From Novosphingobium sp. Chol11 (GTDB taxonomy: Bacteria; Pseudomonadota; Alphaproteobacteria; Sphingomonadales; Sphingomonadaceae): DNA of 64,000 nt. The DNA lies in the NCBI GenBank assembly GCA_945906105.1, contig CAMDQO010000009.1, forward strand, positions 26,036-90,035. The letters run 5' to 3'. The position numbers and the translations under genes were made by a program. The notes beneath the pieces are model-generated. The model searched no databases and was not told the DNA's origin. It saw only the letters and a program-made list of their open reading frames with translations. How positions within the stretch are numbered: the stretch's first letter is position 1; each line of letters opens with the position of its first letter. Shown here in pieces: positions 1 through 7,187 of the stretch.

Positions 1-13
1 CGATGCGGTCCAT
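1..13 (-). CDS. 5' end of a minus-strand gene leaving the window
   Basis: Only the first four codons (Met-Asp-Arg-Ile) would lie inside the window. The start is inferred from an ATG on the minus strand preceded by purine-rich sequence (GGGAGA about nine bases upstream, AGGAG closer). No function can be given. The gene would lie downstream of, and in the same direction as, the MarR-terminated operon, with an 83-base gap. Confidence 0.35.
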
Positions 14-66
14 TGCTCCTGTCTCCCGGCATGCAGTCTAGGGGCAGATCGGCCAGACTGGGAAGG

Positions 67-107
67 CGCAGGAGCGATATCACTATCGGGGTTTCATCAC
101 TCCTGCG
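67..107. repeat. nested inverted repeat at the 3' end of the redox operon
   Basis: Eight-base arms CGCAGGAG (67-74) and CTCCTGCG (100-107) enclose a second short hairpin, CGATA-TCAC-TATCG (75-88). The outer arm overlaps the stop codon of the MarR gene. The position fits a transcript end or barrier, but no T-run follows, so it is not a convincing intrinsic terminator. Confidence 0.3.
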
Positions 108-627
108 GCGCAGATGTATTAACGCGAAGATCGCGCAGGATACGCGCCGCAAGGCGAACCTCATCCGGGCTATAGGCGGATAATGCCTTGGTCAGCATAT
201 TTGCCAAGCCATCGCGAATTTCATCATGGACCTTCTCGCCAAGTTTGGTGAGCGCCAATTCACTGCGGCGGCGGTCAGTTGCGCCAGGACGGCTTTCGAT
301 CAGACCTGCCTCGGTCAGCCGCGCCAGTTCTGCCGAGATCAGACTGCGCCCGATGTGAAAAACATTGCTGAGCTCATGCGGATAGACGATGCCTGCCGAA
401 ATCAGATTGAGCATCCATGCGCCGCGCGGCCCCAGTGAATAACGTTCGGTAATCTCGCGCGTGACCACAAACAATGCGCGCGGGGCAAAGGACAGACCCT
501 GACACAGGAAGCCGAAATCGTCCCAGTCGAGCGGAGTGCCGGGTTCGCGTTCGCCGGTCAGGAACTGTGTCGCACCGATCCGCCGAAAAATAGCATCGCG
601 GACGGGATCGTCCTTTTCGTGCGACAT
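97..627 (-). CDS. MarR-family transcriptional regulator
   Basis: A 176-residue winged-helix regulator. The MarR fold shows in the middle of the protein: a recognition-helix region reading HIGRSLISAELARLTEAGLI, followed by a charged wing (ATDRRRSEL). The ATG at 627 is chosen over an upstream in-frame TTG because it overlaps the HiPIP stop as TGATG. It is the last gene of the minus-strand redox operon, so it probably controls that operon. A palindrome inside the operon promoter (7125-7141) is the obvious candidate binding site. Its ligand is unknown. Family assignment is firm; the target is inference. Confidence 0.85.
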   Translation of the reverse strand: MSHEKDDPVRDAIFRRIGATQFLTGEREPGTPLDWDDFGFLCQGLSFAPRALFVVTREITERYSLGPRGAWMLNLISAGIVYPHELSNVFHIGRSLISAELARLTEAGLIESRPGATDRRRSELALTKLGEKVHDEIRDGLANMLTKALSAYSPDEVRLAARILRDLRVNTSAPQE

Positions 628-929
628 CAACCGGCCTTGGCGGCGAAGGATGTGCAGACCGAACCTGCGCCAACCGGGCCGCCACTAAGCAATTGGCAGG
701 TGCCACAACCCGCGGCGCCTGCCTTGAAGAAAGCACAGAGATCGCAGCGCTTCTTGGGATCGGTTGATACGGCCACGAAACCCAACGAGCGGCGCATGCT
801 CTGCTGGCTGAGTGGCAGGTTGACCGGATCGTAACAGGCAGGAGTCTCGGCCATCGCCCGACCAGCTGCCACTGCGGCAAAAGGGGCTGCGACGGCCAGT
901 GACAAGAACTTACGGCGGGTGGGGATCAT
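627..929 (-). CDS. high-potential iron-sulfur protein (HiPIP), Tat-exported
   Basis: A 100-residue periplasmic electron carrier. The N-terminus has a twin-arginine signal (TRRKFLSLAVAAPFAAVAAG) ending near AMA. The mature part carries the HiPIP pattern: Cys62-x2-Cys65 (CDLC), Cys78 in CGTCQL and Cys92 in GSVCTSF, the expected four ligands of a [4Fe-4S] cluster. Cys32 and Cys75 are extra. HiPIPs classically pass single electrons at high potential in the periplasm. Here the gene overlaps the VOC gene by 20 bases upstream and abuts marR, so it belongs to the operon that also encodes a cytochrome c' and a CxxCH protein. The ATG at 929 has GGAGAAA upstream. Confidence 0.85.
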   Translation of the reverse strand: MIPTRRKFLSLAVAAPFAAVAAGRAMAETPACYDPVNLPLSQQSMRRSLGFVAVSTDPKKRCDLCAFFKAGAAGCGTCQLLSGGPVGAGSVCTSFAAKAG

Positions 930-1428
930 TCAATTTCTCCGGTCGTGCGGCGGATTCAACGAGTTCGAGGCGGTAACCATCGGGATCAGCAGCCATAGCC
1001 ATGCGGTAACCCATTGCAACCTCTCGGACATCACCGACCGTGTAGCCCATAGACCGCAGCCGGGCCACCACCTCTGCTATGCTGCGGACACGCATCACCA
1101 GCCGATCAAATCCGGTGCCGTGCGTTACTCTTTTCGGCGCGGTCTTGGTGCTATTGCCCAACAGGATAAAAGCAGGTTGGCGCGGATCGCTGCCAAAGCC
1201 GACCATGTACTCACGCCGGTTTTCCGGCCCCATCTGCATCTGCAGCTTCAGACCAAGCCCCTCGGTATAGAAACGCAGCGATTTGCCGATATCGGTGACG
1301 TGCAGTGTCGGCCCGATCATAGCCACCGCAGCAGGTGGCAACGGCGCTGTCGGTGCCGGTGCTTCTGCCAGCGCCGGTGTGCTGATCAGTGCGCCAGCAA
1401 GAAGAAAAAGCCTCAAATCGCTCCTCAC
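910..1428 (-). CDS. secreted VOC-superfamily (glyoxalase-fold) protein
   Basis: A 172-residue protein. An N-terminal signal peptide (DLRLFLLAGALISTPALA) precedes a single vicinal-oxygen-chelate domain: the first beta-alpha unit begins at IGPTLHVTDIGKSLRFY and the second at GFDRLVMRVRSIAEVV, ending in DPDGYRLELVE. Family members bind a divalent metal and act as lyases, dioxygenases or binding proteins; the substrate cannot be read from the sequence. Export is unusual because most VOC enzymes are cytoplasmic. The start is a GTG overlapping the DUF1552 stop (GTGA). It lies between DUF1552 and HiPIP in the redox operon. Confidence 0.8.
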   Translation of the reverse strand: MRSDLRLFLLAGALISTPALAEAPAPTAPLPPAAVAMIGPTLHVTDIGKSLRFYTEGLGLKLQMQMGPENRREYMVGFGSDPRQPAFILLGNSTKTAPKRVTHGTGFDRLVMRVRSIAEVVARLRSMGYTVGDVREVAMGYRMAMAADPDGYRLELVESAARPEKLNDPHPP

Positions 1429-2780
1429 GCCATGATCTCTGTGATCGTGCGATTAGTCTCCATGCTTTTGGTCCCCCAGCGATCCACAGGCACACCCATC
1501 GCTTGCTGGATAGTCAGTCCGACACGGCTGACCGGGGTGCCGATGCCATCGACATAGATGCCCGATTTCACCCGGCCGCCAGCTGTGCCCGCCAGCATCA
1601 TCGGGATATTGTCGATGGTGTGAAATTTGGCGAACTCGGTTTCGGAATGGGCGAGTACAAGCGTGTTATCGAGCAAGGTGCGGTTGCCTTCCTTCACCTT
1701 GTCGAGCGCGCCGACGAAATAGACCCAGGCCTCCATGATGCGGGTCAGGAAGTAGGTTGCTTCGGGTTGATAGCCGAGGCGGTTATCCAGCACTTCCTCA
1801 TGCGTCAGCTGGTGGTGCGTGATCGTGCTGCCGATCCGCGTCAGGCTGGAAGCCCCGTTGTTGAACATCATGTTGAACACCCGTGTCTGATCGCAGGCGA
1901 GCGCCATGACCAGCATGTCGGTCATGAATTCATGATTACGCATGACATTTTCGATCTCGGCATTGACTGGCAATTCAGGGATCTTGCGCGGGACATTGCA
2001 GGCCTGAAGTGGCTCGGGCTTGGTCAGCTGGACATCGAGCTGATTTTCCAACTGCCGGATCGAAGTAAAATACTGGTCAAGCTTCTGTTTGTCCTCAGTT
2101 CCTACCGCAGCCAGCAGCGACTGGCGTTGTTCCGATACCCCCGAAAGCACAGAGCGCCGCGCCATGGTCACAGGATCGGGGGTAAAGGTGCCGCTGTTCG
2201 GGTCCTGAAAACCCAGGCCGAAAACACGTTGGTACAGCCCGGCTGCTGAAACTTCCGAAGGATTGAGGTTACCGCCGCCGCGACCGGAAAGCGAGTTTCG
2301 CGCGTCACCGGTTGAAGACATTTCGAGGCTGGAAAAGCGCGAGCGGCTGCCGATCAGATCGGCAATGGTCACATCGAAGCTTTCTCCGGGAAGCCCGCGC
2401 TCAGCCGTCAGCGCGCGGCCAGTGCGAATGGCGGGGCCACCGCTGCCATGCGGCAGGTTTGGCGCCCCATCAAGCGGCACTGAGAAGTTGCCCAATACGC
2501 TGATCTTTGACTGGAACGCCTTGATCGGTTCAAGTTCAGGCTTGAGGTCATAATTGGGCCCGGTCTTGCTCGGGAACCAGCGGGTGGGATTAACTCCCAG
2601 CCCCCAGAACCAGGTGCCAAAGCGCACCGGCATTGGCGCGCCGCCTGCTGCTCCACCAGTCGCGGCAAGCGCCTCGCCATTGCCATCAAGAAAGGCGTTG
2701 AGCAGTGGCACCCCAACCACGACACCGGCACCATTGAGCATCCCTTTGAGGGCGGTTCTGCGGGATAGATCGTAGGCCAT
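1425..2780 (-). CDS. DUF1552 family protein, Tat-exported
   Basis: A 451-residue protein. The start at 2780 is chosen because GAGGAG lies just upstream and a twin-arginine signal follows directly (DLSRRTALKGMLNGAGVVVG); longer in-frame starts only add non-signal sequence. The body matches what I know of DUF1552, for example VRFGTWFWGLGVNPTRWFP near the mature N-terminus and TRVFNMMFNNGASS in the second half. DUF1552 genes are usually found beside DUF1592/DUF1588 cytochrome-like genes, as here (16 bases apart). The related DUF1501 family resembles sulfatases and phosphatases, but no activity is established for DUF1552. Family call firm; function unknown. Confidence 0.85.
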   Translation of the reverse strand: MAYDLSRRTALKGMLNGAGVVVGVPLLNAFLDGNGEALAATGGAAGGAPMPVRFGTWFWGLGVNPTRWFPSKTGPNYDLKPELEPIKAFQSKISVLGNFSVPLDGAPNLPHGSGGPAIRTGRALTAERGLPGESFDVTIADLIGSRSRFSSLEMSSTGDARNSLSGRGGGNLNPSEVSAAGLYQRVFGLGFQDPNSGTFTPDPVTMARRSVLSGVSEQRQSLLAAVGTEDKQKLDQYFTSIRQLENQLDVQLTKPEPLQACNVPRKIPELPVNAEIENVMRNHEFMTDMLVMALACDQTRVFNMMFNNGASSLTRIGSTITHHQLTHEEVLDNRLGYQPEATYFLTRIMEAWVYFVGALDKVKEGNRTLLDNTLVLAHSETEFAKFHTIDNIPMMLAGTAGGRVKSGIYVDGIGTPVSRVGLTIQQAMGVPVDRWGTKSMETNRTITEIMA

Positions 2781-2796
2781 CGGAATTCTCCTCAGC

Positions 2797-4515
2797 TCAT
2801 GGATTTTTGGCGCGCAGGTCGGCAAAGCTGACTTGCGATTCGATAACAGGCTTGCTTGCCCGCACACGCCAGGCTTCGGGCATGATGGCGACCTGCAGGA
2901 ACAGTGAGCGGATGCCATAACCATTGCTGCCAAAGCTCTTGGTCAGCGCTTCAATCAGCGCGGCATTTTCGCTGGGGCGGCCCGTAGCAAATTCAAAGGC
3001 ACGCGAGGCGACGCACATCGGGGTTGAAGGACTATCGGCGAGCGCTTTGCCGAGGCCTGCACCACCGAAAAAGTCGCTGCCGTCCATCGAACCGGCTATA
3101 TTGATCGGTGTGTCGTTTTCAGTAGCCCGAAATGCGCCAATGCCATCAAAACGCTCAAGACTTAGGCCGGCGGGGTCGGTGATGCGGTGGCAGCCGGAGC
3201 AGGTCGGGTCAGTGGCGTGTTCACTAAGCCGGATGCGCGCCGTCGGCATGGCCTTGTTTGCGGTGTCTTGAACAGCAGTGAAGTTCACATTGCCGGGTGG
3301 ATTGGGCACCGGCTGGCACATCAGCACCTCTCGGATGGCGCGGCCGCGCAGGGTCGGCGAACTGCGGCCCGAATGCGAATAGAGCGCAAGGAATCCGGCT
3401 TGGCCAAGCAGCCCTGCGCGATCATCCTTGGGCGAGAACTGATAATCCACCCAGCCTTTCGATTTGCTCACCGGCACCTGATAAACCGGGCCAAGAACGC
3501 GCGTCATGAATGTGCGGTTGGTGGTGAACAGCTGACGGTAATCACCGTTCTGCACCAGCAAGTGATCGGTGATCGTACGCAACGTTTGTTCGGGCAGAGC
3601 GGCGGCGACTTCCTGATTGAAATAGGGATAGACAACCGGATCCTTGGCCAGCTCGTCGAACTTTTCGAACAGCAGCATATCTGAGAAAAAAGCGCGTAGC
3701 CCCTGCTCGAAACGGGGCGATTTCACCATGGATTCGGCCACGGTGCTTAGTTTGGCCTGATCGGTGAGTGCTCCGATTTCAGCCGCATGCAGCAGCGCTT
3801 CATTCGGCGTGGTATTCCATAGCATGAAACTCAGCCGGGAAGCGCGGGAATAATTGTCCAGTCGCAGCGATCCTGGGCTGGCCGGGTCAGCCTCGGCGCG
3901 CTCGATGACATAGAGAAAATTCGGCGAAACCAGCATCGCCGCCAAAGACAGCTCGAGCCCCTTGGCGAACGAGCCTGATCGGGTGGCGGCTCGTCCCGCA
4001 AGCCCGGTAAAAAACGCCTGTTCGCTCGGTGTCAGAGGGCGACGAAACAGGTAGCGCCCCAGCGGCGCGAGAGTGCCGCCAGCACAGGCATCATCAGCCT
4101 TGGTGGCATCAAGAGGTGCGCAAGGCGTGAACTGGCTGCGATGCTTTTCATCAAACACATGAGAGGCGATAACGCGCGCAATCGCATCGAACTGTTCAAT
4201 ACCCGCCGGAGAGATCGCTGCATCACTCGCCCCGCTGGAGATCAGCTCATGGACTGGGCGTACAATCGGTTCAAACCGACCGGCAACGCGGATATCAGGG
4301 CCAAACACATCGGCGATGATGTGCCGGTATTGCGATTCCGAAATCCGCCGCATGGCCACAATCTGACCGGGCTGGGCCTGCGCTGCAGAAGCGCTGAGCG
4401 ATTGGGCTGCGATCGGCGCGGGCTGTAAGGCCGTGTAGCCGAATGCGGCAACTGGCAAGGCGGTGAGTGCAAGCATCAGGGCTTTGCTTTTCAGCCCAGA
4501 GTTTTTCAGGATCAT
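2797..4515 (-). CDS. DUF1592/DUF1588/DUF1585 protein with a CxxCH haem motif
   Basis: A 572-residue exported protein built from the chain of domains common in Planctomycetes: a DUF1587-like start (YRHIIADVFG), DUF1595 (LGRYLFRRPLTPSEQAFF), DUF1592 (SRASRLSFMLWNTTPNEALL), DUF1588 ending in a c-type haem site CSGCH (Cys439, Cys442, His443), and DUF1585 (ASRAFEFATGRPSE). The ATG at 4515 is preferred: it gives a hydrophobic signal segment (ALMLALTALPVAAFGYTAL) and overlaps the upstream stop as ATGA. One CxxCH suggests covalent haem and a redox role in the periplasm. The natural substrate of this family is not known. Confidence 0.85.
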   Translation of the reverse strand: MILKNSGLKSKALMLALTALPVAAFGYTALQPAPIAAQSLSASAAQAQPGQIVAMRRISESQYRHIIADVFGPDIRVAGRFEPIVRPVHELISSGASDAAISPAGIEQFDAIARVIASHVFDEKHRSQFTPCAPLDATKADDACAGGTLAPLGRYLFRRPLTPSEQAFFTGLAGRAATRSGSFAKGLELSLAAMLVSPNFLYVIERAEADPASPGSLRLDNYSRASRLSFMLWNTTPNEALLHAAEIGALTDQAKLSTVAESMVKSPRFEQGLRAFFSDMLLFEKFDELAKDPVVYPYFNQEVAAALPEQTLRTITDHLLVQNGDYRQLFTTNRTFMTRVLGPVYQVPVSKSKGWVDYQFSPKDDRAGLLGQAGFLALYSHSGRSSPTLRGRAIREVLMCQPVPNPPGNVNFTAVQDTANKAMPTARIRLSEHATDPTCSGCHRITDPAGLSLERFDGIGAFRATENDTPINIAGSMDGSDFFGGAGLGKALADSPSTPMCVASRAFEFATGRPSENAALIEALTKSFGSNGYGIRSLFLQVAIMPEAWRVRASKPVIESQVSFADLRAKNP

Positions 4516-5759
4516 CGCTTGGTCATCCTCTCGGCTGCTGGCACATCGTTGACGAAGGCTGGAATGGCTCTGATCTGCATGGCGGACGAAACACCGCTGC
4601 ACTTGCCCGTTTTGGGATCTCGGATACCATCGGCATATTTGCGCAAGGTCTGAAGATACTGCGCGCAGTCTATGCCCGCCACCAGCGCCGATCCGACGCC
4701 GCCGATGCCAGGGCTCTGGATCACGTCAAACACCGGCTTGTAACCGCCCAGCATACCACGCAAGCTGCCATCAGGCTGGAATGTCAGCTGCAGTTTTCCA
4801 CGGCGATAGTCAAACTTGGTACGATTTCCGCGAATGTCGCGTGAGCCGCCTTGGCCCCAAGTTTGTGCCAACATGATGTCTTGTGGATCGGTGGTCAGTA
4901 CGCCATTTTCGATGCGGCCATGCAACACATTGCGATGGCGTGGCAGCTTGGTCGAAGCCGAGAAGCTGGCTCCGCGCAAGAAGTGCCCCTTGCTGTCCTG
5001 CACCGGACGGTCAGGCGTGTTGGCATAGATTACCTCAACGCTATCATCATGCTGCAGGCTATCAACACCCTTGAGCAGGATGACCTGCGTCCACTCACCC
5101 GAGGCATGGAACTGGCGGGTGCCGATGGCCTGATCACCCGCGATGCCATCAACGCCGCGCCATTCGAGCGTGCAGCCCATCACCCGATATTCCTGATTGT
5201 CGATCCCGGTCACGCCAGCGGGGGAGGCAAATTCCTCATGGGCGCAAGTATCAACGCTTTTCCCGCCGTCCAGATCAAGGCCATGCGAAAATTTGCTCTG
5301 CACCGTGCGCATATCAGCACGGGTAAACATGTCCGGCTGAGAGCAGATATTGGTGTTGTTCGAGCCAAAAAGCGAAGCTTGCCATTTGGCCACCAGCTCC
5401 TCCTCATTTTCCTTCAGCATCAGCCGGGTTCTTTCGGCTTCCGGAAGCGCGGCCAGATATTCGTCGCGGACTTTGCGGACTGTGCCTTCGGGGCAGGCAT
5501 CCTTGCCCTGAATGACCGGTGGGATAAAGTCCTCGACGACAAAGCCCATAATGCCATCAGCGGGGGGATTGGGCAGCTTGGTCACTGCCTGCTGTCCGAT
5601 AGCTGGCGAACCAAAATCGGCAACCCCGGTCATCGGACCTACCGCCAGAAGTGCGCCGCCAAGAGGGAGAAAGCAGGCGGTGCGTATCAGATTACGCTTC
5701 CTTGCTTTTGCATAGGTCATCCCGATATTCCCGCTTTCTTGCGTTATTATAGTACTCAT
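4512..5759 (-). CDS. secreted protein of unknown function, redox operon
   Basis: A 415-residue protein that I cannot assign to a named family. An N-terminal hydrophobic stretch (CFLPLGGALLAVGPMTGVA) after a basic segment indicates export. Starting at Met14 (5720) would give a cleaner signal peptide, but the ATG at 5759 overlaps the upstream stop as ATGA, so both starts are possible. The mature part has several cysteines (for example DACPEG, NICSQP, DTCAHE, MGCTLEW, GIDCAQY, GKCSG), which suggests disulfides, and no CxxCH. It is overlapped by the DUF1592 gene downstream. It is probably a partner of the DUF1592/DUF1552 pair, which is inference from context only. Confidence 0.7.
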   Translation of the reverse strand: MSTIITQESGNIGMTYAKARKRNLIRTACFLPLGGALLAVGPMTGVADFGSPAIGQQAVTKLPNPPADGIMGFVVEDFIPPVIQGKDACPEGTVRKVRDEYLAALPEAERTRLMLKENEEELVAKWQASLFGSNNTNICSQPDMFTRADMRTVQSKFSHGLDLDGGKSVDTCAHEEFASPAGVTGIDNQEYRVMGCTLEWRGVDGIAGDQAIGTRQFHASGEWTQVILLKGVDSLQHDDSVEVIYANTPDRPVQDSKGHFLRGASFSASTKLPRHRNVLHGRIENGVLTTDPQDIMLAQTWGQGGSRDIRGNRTKFDYRRGKLQLTFQPDGSLRGMLGGYKPVFDVIQSPGIGGVGSALVAGIDCAQYLQTLRKYADGIRDPKTGKCSGVSSAMQIRAIPAFVNDVPAAERMTKR

Positions 5760-6601
5760 GGTCGCAACACCGTGCCACCAGCAGGAACGCTAGTCGGATC
5801 ATCCCTCTGGCTGACGAACACCGCCTTGCCGCGATAGTGCCATTGCGGCGCATCGGGCGCAGTGTTGATCTGCCAATCACCGATGGCCCGGCTTGCCATG
5901 CCACCGGTAAACGGCACCCAGCCATCGCAGATTGCGTCGCACTGGCCGGTGAACAGCACGCGGCCATCCTTGTCAGTCAGCGCATAAGCACCACTGGTGA
6001 ATAGCGCTGCGACGTTACTCGGCGCAGTCAGCACAGGGACCGGGGGGACGAATTTCAGCGTGTTCCATGTGCCACCCTCAGCACCATCCAGATCATTGGA
6101 GCCGCGCTTGCTGCCCTTGCGGACAAAAACCATATGCCAGCCCTTATAGACCCATTGCGGCCCAGCAGCGCCGTCAATGATGGTCCAGTCAGGGGCTGCT
6201 TGCGGCGAGACAAAACCGGCGGGCAGGCCGGGAGGCGGCGTGCCTGGAGCAACGCGTCGCTCCCCAAATCCGCGCGGGAACATGATGTTGGGCTTGGCAT
6301 CCTTGGGCGCGAGCAAGGGTTCCCATTTGGCCGCGCACTCAGCCTGACAGTATTTCGCTGGGTCGGGATTCCAGCGGAGCAGGGTGCGCATGTCCATGCC
6401 GTAAAGCGTCAGTCCGCGCTTGTTGGCATAGACGTTGTATGCGCTGCTTTTGGCGATCTTGACGCCCTGCGGATATTCACTTGCCGTGGCGGGCGGGATG
6501 GGCAGGTCTGCGGGCTGTGCAGTTGCTGGCGTCATGGCCGAACCGATCAGGCTGAGCGCTGGTACTGCCATGAGCCAGAATTGTGATCGTGTTACCGCCA
6601 T
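5756..6601 (-). CDS. secreted COG4315-type protein (Yx(FWY)xxD-like repeats)
   Basis: A 281-residue exported protein of the family annotated as secreted repeat or lipoprotein_15. Two units show the typical pattern: NVYANKRGLTLYGMD followed by CQAECAAKWEPLLAP, and YALTDKDGRVLFTGQCDAIC near the C-terminus, each pairing a glycine/aromatic turn with a Cys-containing segment. A signal peptide is present (QFWLMAVPALSLIGSAM), without a lipobox. The ATG at 6601 is chosen for the GAGGAA six bases upstream; 6607 is an alternative. Family members have no proven function but often travel with cytochromes. The stop overlaps the next gene's ATG. Confidence 0.75.
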   Translation of the reverse strand: MAVTRSQFWLMAVPALSLIGSAMTPATAQPADLPIPPATASEYPQGVKIAKSSAYNVYANKRGLTLYGMDMRTLLRWNPDPAKYCQAECAAKWEPLLAPKDAKPNIMFPRGFGERRVAPGTPPPGLPAGFVSPQAAPDWTIIDGAAGPQWVYKGWHMVFVRKGSKRGSNDLDGAEGGTWNTLKFVPPVPVLTAPSNVAALFTSGAYALTDKDGRVLFTGQCDAICDGWVPFTGGMASRAIGDWQINTAPDAPQWHYRGKAVFVSQRDDPTSVPAGGTVLRP

Positions 6602-6614
6602 GCCCATTTCCTCA

Positions 6615-7073
6615 TCAGTTATCCGGCGTCCGAAAAGTGTCGTGGCAACCTTTGCAAGTCGCACCGAGCTTGCGCGATTCTGCCTGAATCATCGCCACAT
6701 TGCCTGAACCTGCCGCGCGCTGGAACGCCAAGGCTTGCTTGCCAAAAGCATCCTGAGCCAGTTTGAACTTTGCCGCCTGCTTCCAGATTTCCGGCTTGGC
6801 TTTGGTCTTGGCTCCCGATTCCGGGCCGCTGCCCGCCGGGAACCAGAGATAAATCTGCTTCGATGAATTGACGATTTGCCGCGCGGCTATCTGGATCAAC
6901 ATGGTCTGCGGGCTGGGTGATCGCATCGCATCATTCACCGTTTTGAATGATGCCCCAAGCTCGCGAAATTCAGCAATCCGCATACGCACGCTATCAGCCG
7001 GAGCTGCCAGCAGGGGTGATGCGGCAAGGGTGCATCCAAGGAAAACTGTCAGGCAGGATTTCAGGCGAAGCAA
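6615..7073 (-). CDS. cytochrome c' / c556 family protein
   Basis: A 152-residue periplasmic haem protein. The signal peptide is LTVFLGCTLAASPLLAAPA. The rest is a four-helix-bundle-like sequence with the haem-binding CKGCH (Cys140, Cys143, His144) close to the C-terminus, the hallmark of cytochrome c'. The start is a TTG at 7073 with GGGAGA about eight bases upstream; the nearby ATG is out of frame. It is the first gene of the redox operon, about 40 bases behind the predicted transcription start. Cytochromes c' bind gases such as NO or act as electron carriers, and which applies here cannot be told. Confidence 0.85.
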   Translation of the reverse strand: MLRLKSCLTVFLGCTLAASPLLAAPADSVRMRIAEFRELGASFKTVNDAMRSPSPQTMLIQIAARQIVNSSKQIYLWFPAGSGPESGAKTKAKPEIWKQAAKFKLAQDAFGKQALAFQRAAGSGNVAMIQAESRKLGATCKGCHDTFRTPDN

Positions 7074-7119
7074 GTGTCATTCTCCCAATCAGGCAGCTCT
7101 ATCACGACGGCTTTATCGA

Positions 7120-7147
7120 ATGATAGTTCAAAAGTTGAACTTATCAA
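7120..7147 (-). promoter_or_regulatory. promoter of the redox operon with a palindrome in its spacer
   Basis: Read on the minus strand: -35 TTGATA (7147-7142), 16-base spacer, -10 TATCAT (7125-7120), predicting a start near 7113, about 40 bases before the TTG of the cytochrome c' gene. The spacer is filled by a perfect inverted repeat AGTTCAA-CTT-TTGAACT (7125-7141). A dimeric regulator bound there would exclude RNA polymerase. The MarR protein encoded at the operon's end is the likely binder (inference). Confidence 0.6.
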
Positions 7148-7187
7148 GTGCTGACTTTAAGCTGACAGCTGATTCTCGGAACAAGAC

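Noticed and set aside
1389..2249. Long plus-strand frame opposite the DUF1552 gene
   Set aside because: It is antisense to a gene with a clear Tat signal, ribosome-binding site and family match; its protein shows no recognisable features.
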